Source of the DNA: Pareuzebyella sediminis
GTDB taxonomy: Bacteria > Bacteroidota > Bacteroidia > Flavobacteriales > Flavobacteriaceae
Direction: 5' to 3'
Assembly: GCF_008367235.1 (NCBI RefSeq)
Contig: NZ_VTZS01000004.1
Span: forward strand, 186,001-250,000
Length of the DNA stretch: 64,000 nucleotides
The notes beneath the pieces were generated by a model that worked only from the letters and a program-made list of their open reading frames with translations, was not told the origin of the DNA and did not search any database. Position 1 is the stretch's first letter, and each line of letters begins with the position of its first letter. Of this stretch, positions 60,858 to 64,000 are shown piece after piece. Both the position numbers and the translations under genes were made by a program.

Positions 60858-63800
60858 TTATTTGAAATATTGTAGTGCAAAAACTGATTTTAGATAATTG
60901 TCGAGCGCGTCCAGCGCATCCATTTCCGTCTGTATGGCATCCCTAATAATTTGGGTGAATGCGGCATAATCCACGGCACCTTCCTTATAGGCTAATAACG
61001 CACCCTGTCGCTGTTCCTCGGCAAGCGGTAAGGCCTTGTCCTTATAGAATCGCCAGGATGCTTCCCATTTTTGATACGCTTGTACAGCTTGTCGATATTC
61101 CGATTGCAGTTGGCGTTTGGTAAAGTCCGCATTGGCTTTTGCAATTTCACTTTGGATTTTGGCTGCCTTGGCCTGACTGCGTTCTGTACCAGAAAACAAT
61201 GGAAGGGATATTCCTGCCTGATAAGTGTAGAATCCGTTACTGCCATTCACCCGTTGCAATCCGCCCTGAAGGTTGAGATTGGGCAACAAATCGGAACGTT
61301 CAGCTTGGTAGCTGGATTGGGCTTCCTCAATCCGCTTTCGCGAAAGTTCCAGTTCTGGATGGGTTTCTATGGTTGATGGAATTCCCAGTACTGCCATTTC
61401 ATTTTCATCAAGGGTGTCGGGAACAGTATAGAACGTGTCGGAAACCAACCAAAGATTAAGCTTCTGTAGGGCAATGGCATAGTCACTTTCGGCCTGTTGA
61501 AGTTTATTGTTGATTTGTAATGCCTGATTGGTTGCCGATGAATATTCCAAACGTGAAATGGCCTCTACCTCGTAATTCAGTTCAATCGCCTTTTCAAATT
61601 GCGAGTAGATGGAATCCAGTTCACGATACAGTTCAAATTTCTGCCGTTGCTGATAGGCCTGTGACCAAGCTTTTTTGACTTCCTGTTCCACTTGCAATGC
61701 GGTAAAGTCAAGTGCGGTTTCCGCCAAGGCGATACGCTGTTTTTGCAACCGCTTCTTCGCACCGATACCGAACAGGTTGATATTCTGTTGAACCACGCCA
61801 ACAAGGGTATAAATGCCCTGACCATCAGAAACTTCCTCACCACCGGTAAACACTTGGGTATTCCCTAAATCATAGGCCGTACCTTTTAGGGCGTTCTGCT
61901 TTTGAATTTCCAGTTGTTTTGTTTTCAATAGCGGATAGTTTTCTTTGGATATTTCTACCGCTTGTTCCAATGAAACAACAGGTAATGTATCGTTCTGCCG
62001 AACTTGTTGCGCTTCCGCTTTCGCGAAAGCAAAAAAGAAACAGACCACCGCAGAAGCGGTTACGATTTTCGGATTGACCTTTATCTTGCGTTCCGAACGT
62101 CTTTCTACCCATTGATAGAAAATGGGAAGAATGAATAGAGTCAACAAGGTGGATGTAATCAATCCACCGATAACGACCGTTGCCAACGGTCGCTGAACTT
62201 CTGCCCCTGCCGATGCGGAAATTGCCATTGGCAGAAACCCAAGGATATCGGTAAAGGCCGTGAGCATAATGGGGCGTACCCTTCTTTTTGTTCCTTCAAC
62301 GATTCGCTCTTTTAGGTTTATAACGCCTTCCTCTTTCAGTTCGTTGAATCCGCTAATCATTACCAATCCGTTCAGTACGGCAACCCCAAAAAGCACGATA
62401 AAGCCAACCCCTGCGGAAATACTAAAGGGCATATCCCTAAGCCAGAGAGCGAACACGCCACCAATAGTCGCCATCGGTATGGCCAGATAAATCATCAACG
62501 TCTGCGGAAAGGATTTTAATGCAAAATATATCAGGATGAATATGAGTAATAGCGCAATAGGAACCACGGTCTGCAATCGGTCGCTGGCCCTTTCCAGATT
62601 TTCAAAGGCACCACCATAGCGGATAAAATAACCTGGGGGTAAATCGAGGTTTGCATCCAGCTTGTCCCTTATCTCATTGACCAGCGATTCCACATCGCGA
62701 CCACGTACATTAACGCCTACATAGGTTCTGCGATTGGTATTGTCCCTGCTTATCTGCATCGGTCCCGGTGTGTATTCGATGGCCGCCAGTTCGTGAAGTG
62801 GAATTTGTGAACCGTTCGGTAGATTGATATAGAGATTACGGATATCGTTGATATCGCTTCGGTTCTGCTCATCGAGCCTTACCACCAAATCAAAACGCTT
62901 TTCACCTTCAAAAATGACCCCTGCGTACCCACCTGCAAAAGCGGATTGCACCATCATATTGAGTTGGTCGATGCTTACGCCGTATTGGGCCAGTTTGTTT
63001 CGATTGTACTTTATCGTCATCTGCGGTAAGCCCGATGTGGCTTCTGCCCGCATATCGCCTATACCTTCAGTACCTGCGATGATTTTGGTAATCTCGTCCG
63101 CTTTGGACGCAAGTACATCGATATCCTCACCGTATATCTTAATGGCAATATCCTCACGGATGCCTTCCAATAGTTCATTGAACCGCATTTCGATGGGTTG
63201 CGTAAATTCATAATTGACACCAGGGATAATGCTCACCGCATCCTTCATCTTGTCAATAAGTTCATCCTTGGATTCGGCAGAAACCCATTCGTCCTGCGGT
63301 TTCAGGATTACGAATACATCGGCAAAGTCCATAGGCATTGGGTCGGTAGGCACTTCCGCAACACCGATACGGCTAACTATTTTTTCCACTTCGGGAAATT
63401 CGGCCTTTACGATGCGTTCTATTTTTGTGGTGGTCTCGATGGTCTCGCTCAATGAGCTTCCGGGTTTCAAAATAGCGTGGAAAGCAATATCGCCCTCGTC
63501 CAATTGCGGTATGAACTCACCGCCCATTTTAGTGAACGTGAAGATAGCCACGGCAAAGATGGCCACCGCAATACTAACGACCCATTTTCCTTTTTCCAAG
63601 GCATTTAACAATAGGGGCTCATACTTGCGTTGTACCCAATGTACAAAACGGTCGCCCCACGATTTCTTTTCCTTTTTTGGCGGTTTCAGGAATAATGCGG
63701 ACATCATCGGCACATAGGTCAGACATAAAACCATTGCACCAATCATCGCAAAGATGAACGTAAGTGCCATAGGCTGGAACATCTTGCCCTCGACACCTTC

Positions 63801-64000
63801 CAATGCCAAGATGGGTAGGAAAACGATAAGGATTATCAGCTGTCCGAAGAAGGCTGCGTTCATCATTTTTTTGGATGCATCGGCTGCAATTTCGTCACGG
63901 TCTTTCTTATCCAAAGATTTCTTTTTAAGCACATAACTGGCCATAAGAAATACACTCGCTTCCACGATAATGACCGCCCCATCTACGATAATACCAAAGT
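60858..64000 (-). CDS. CusA/CzcA-type RND pump fused to TolC-like outer-membrane channel (partial)
   Basis: The frame is open to the right edge, so at least ~1047 residues are seen and the N-terminus is missing. The first ~620 residues are the C-terminal part of an HME-RND pump (GGEFIPQLDEGDIAFHAILKPG, GPMQISRDNTNRRTYVGVNVRGRD, and membrane helices ending LPIFYQWVERR). A hydrophobic segment (FFFAFAKAEA, signal-like) leads into a TolC/OEP channel (LEQAVEISKENYPLLKTKQLEIQKQN to the end, coiled coils). Pump and channel in one chain with the adaptor next gene is known in Bacteroidetes. Substrates probably Co/Zn/Cd or Cu/Ag. Confidence 0.9.
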   Translation of the reverse strand, partial: FGIIVDGAVIIVEASVFLMASYVLKKKSLDKKDRDEIAADASKKMMNAAFFGQLIILIVFLPILALEGVEGKMFQPMALTFIFAMIGAMVLCLTYVPMMSALFLKPPKKEKKSWGDRFVHWVQRKYEPLLLNALEKGKWVVSIAVAIFAVAIFTFTKMGGEFIPQLDEGDIAFHAILKPGSSLSETIETTTKIERIVKAEFPEVEKIVSRIGVAEVPTDPMPMDFADVFVILKPQDEWVSAESKDELIDKMKDAVSIIPGVNYEFTQPIEMRFNELLEGIREDIAIKIYGEDIDVLASKADEITKIIAGTEGIGDMRAEATSGLPQMTIKYNRNKLAQYGVSIDQLNMMVQSAFAGGYAGVIFEGEKRFDLVVRLDEQNRSDINDIRNLYINLPNGSQIPLHELAAIEYTPGPMQISRDNTNRRTYVGVNVRGRDVESLVNEIRDKLDANLDLPPGYFIRYGGAFENLERASDRLQTVVPIALLLIFILIYFALKSFPQTLMIYLAIPMATIGGVFALWLRDMPFSISAGVGFIVLFGVAVLNGLVMISGFNELKEEGVINLKERIVEGTKRRVRPIMLTAFTDILGFLPMAISASAGAEVQRPLATVVIGGLITSTLLTLFILPIFYQWVERRSERKIKVNPKIVTASAVVCFFFAFAKAEAQQVRQNDTLPVVSLEQAVEISKENYPLLKTKQLEIQKQNALKGTAYDLGNTQVFTGGEEVSDGQGIYTLVGVVQQNINLFGIGAKKRLQKQRIALAETALDFTALQVEQEVKKAWSQAYQQRQKFELYRELDSIYSQFEKAIELNYEVEAISRLEYSSATNQALQINNKLQQAESDYAIALQKLNLWLVSDTFYTVPDTLDENEMAVLGIPSTIETHPELELSRKRIEEAQSSYQAERSDLLPNLNLQGGLQRVNGSNGFYTYQAGISLPLFSGTERSQAKAAKIQSEIAKANADFTKRQLQSEYRQAVQAYQKWEASWRFYKDKALPLAEEQRQGALLAYKEGAVDYAAFTQIIRDAIQTEMDALDALDNYLKSVFALQYFK

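Overview
The window reads as chromosome of a marine-type Flavobacteriaceae bacterium (Bacteroidota) carrying most of an integrative conjugative element (ICE). The support is the gene content: BlaI/M56 sensor pairs with TonB-like domains, Bacteroidetes-type Tra proteins, RteC, BfmA/BtgA mobilisation proteins, a TAnnTTTG-like promoter element and AT-rich spacers. A Maribacter/Zobellia-like host is a guess; no marker gene fixes the genus.

Bases 1-26.6 kb are ordinary chromosome. They hold the C-terminus of a heme-binding protein, a nitroreductase, a Kir-type K+ channel, a serine hydrolase, and a BlaI regulator followed by two tandemly duplicated M56 peptidase/TonB-like genes, a TPR protein and a small lipoprotein. 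Then come ruvC, hemW, a cyclase, several small conserved genes, a membrane MutS-like ATPase, a DUF4407 protein, a second BlaI-M56 pair with three operator-like sites, phnA, hpf and an M20 peptidase. A truncated tRNA-Leu and a complete tRNA-Leu(UAG) at 26571-26726 end this block.

From about 26.73 kb to the right edge the content is mobile. 27.1-35.2 kb is the replication and mobilisation module: orphan ParB, DUF932 protein, SSB, DUF6876 protein, a hairpin-rich candidate oriT, BfmA-like accessory protein, DUF5712/MobB relaxase and coupling ATPase. 35.4-39.6 kb is restriction-modification cargo. 39.6-46.7 kb is the conjugation operon traE-F-G-I-J-K-M-N plus a lipoprotein, on the minus strand, divergent from a cell-wall amidase. 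47.6-52.2 kb is defence cargo: a sigma-factor-like gene overlapping a Panacea/SocA-domain gene, divergent from a CBASS-like operon (tiny basic protein, LRAT-like papain-fold protein, 2TM-NUDIX effector, CD-NTase with AGS-C sensor). 52.2-56.7 kb holds an ATPase, a replication-initiation-like protein, an excisionase-like HTH protein, rteC, a membrane LuxR-type regulator and an asparaginase-like protein. 56.8-64.0 kb is a metal-resistance operon: P-type ATPase, DUF3703, Fur-family regulator, CusB-like adaptor and a CusA-TolC fusion cut by the window edge.

No integrase is visible, so the far ICE end and probably its recombinase lie beyond base 64000. The strongest leads are the CBASS-like operon with its LRAT-like and tiny basic proteins, the divergent sigma/Panacea pair, the nested inverted repeats at 32.12-32.23 kb, and the CCGTA/TACGG sites flanking rteC.
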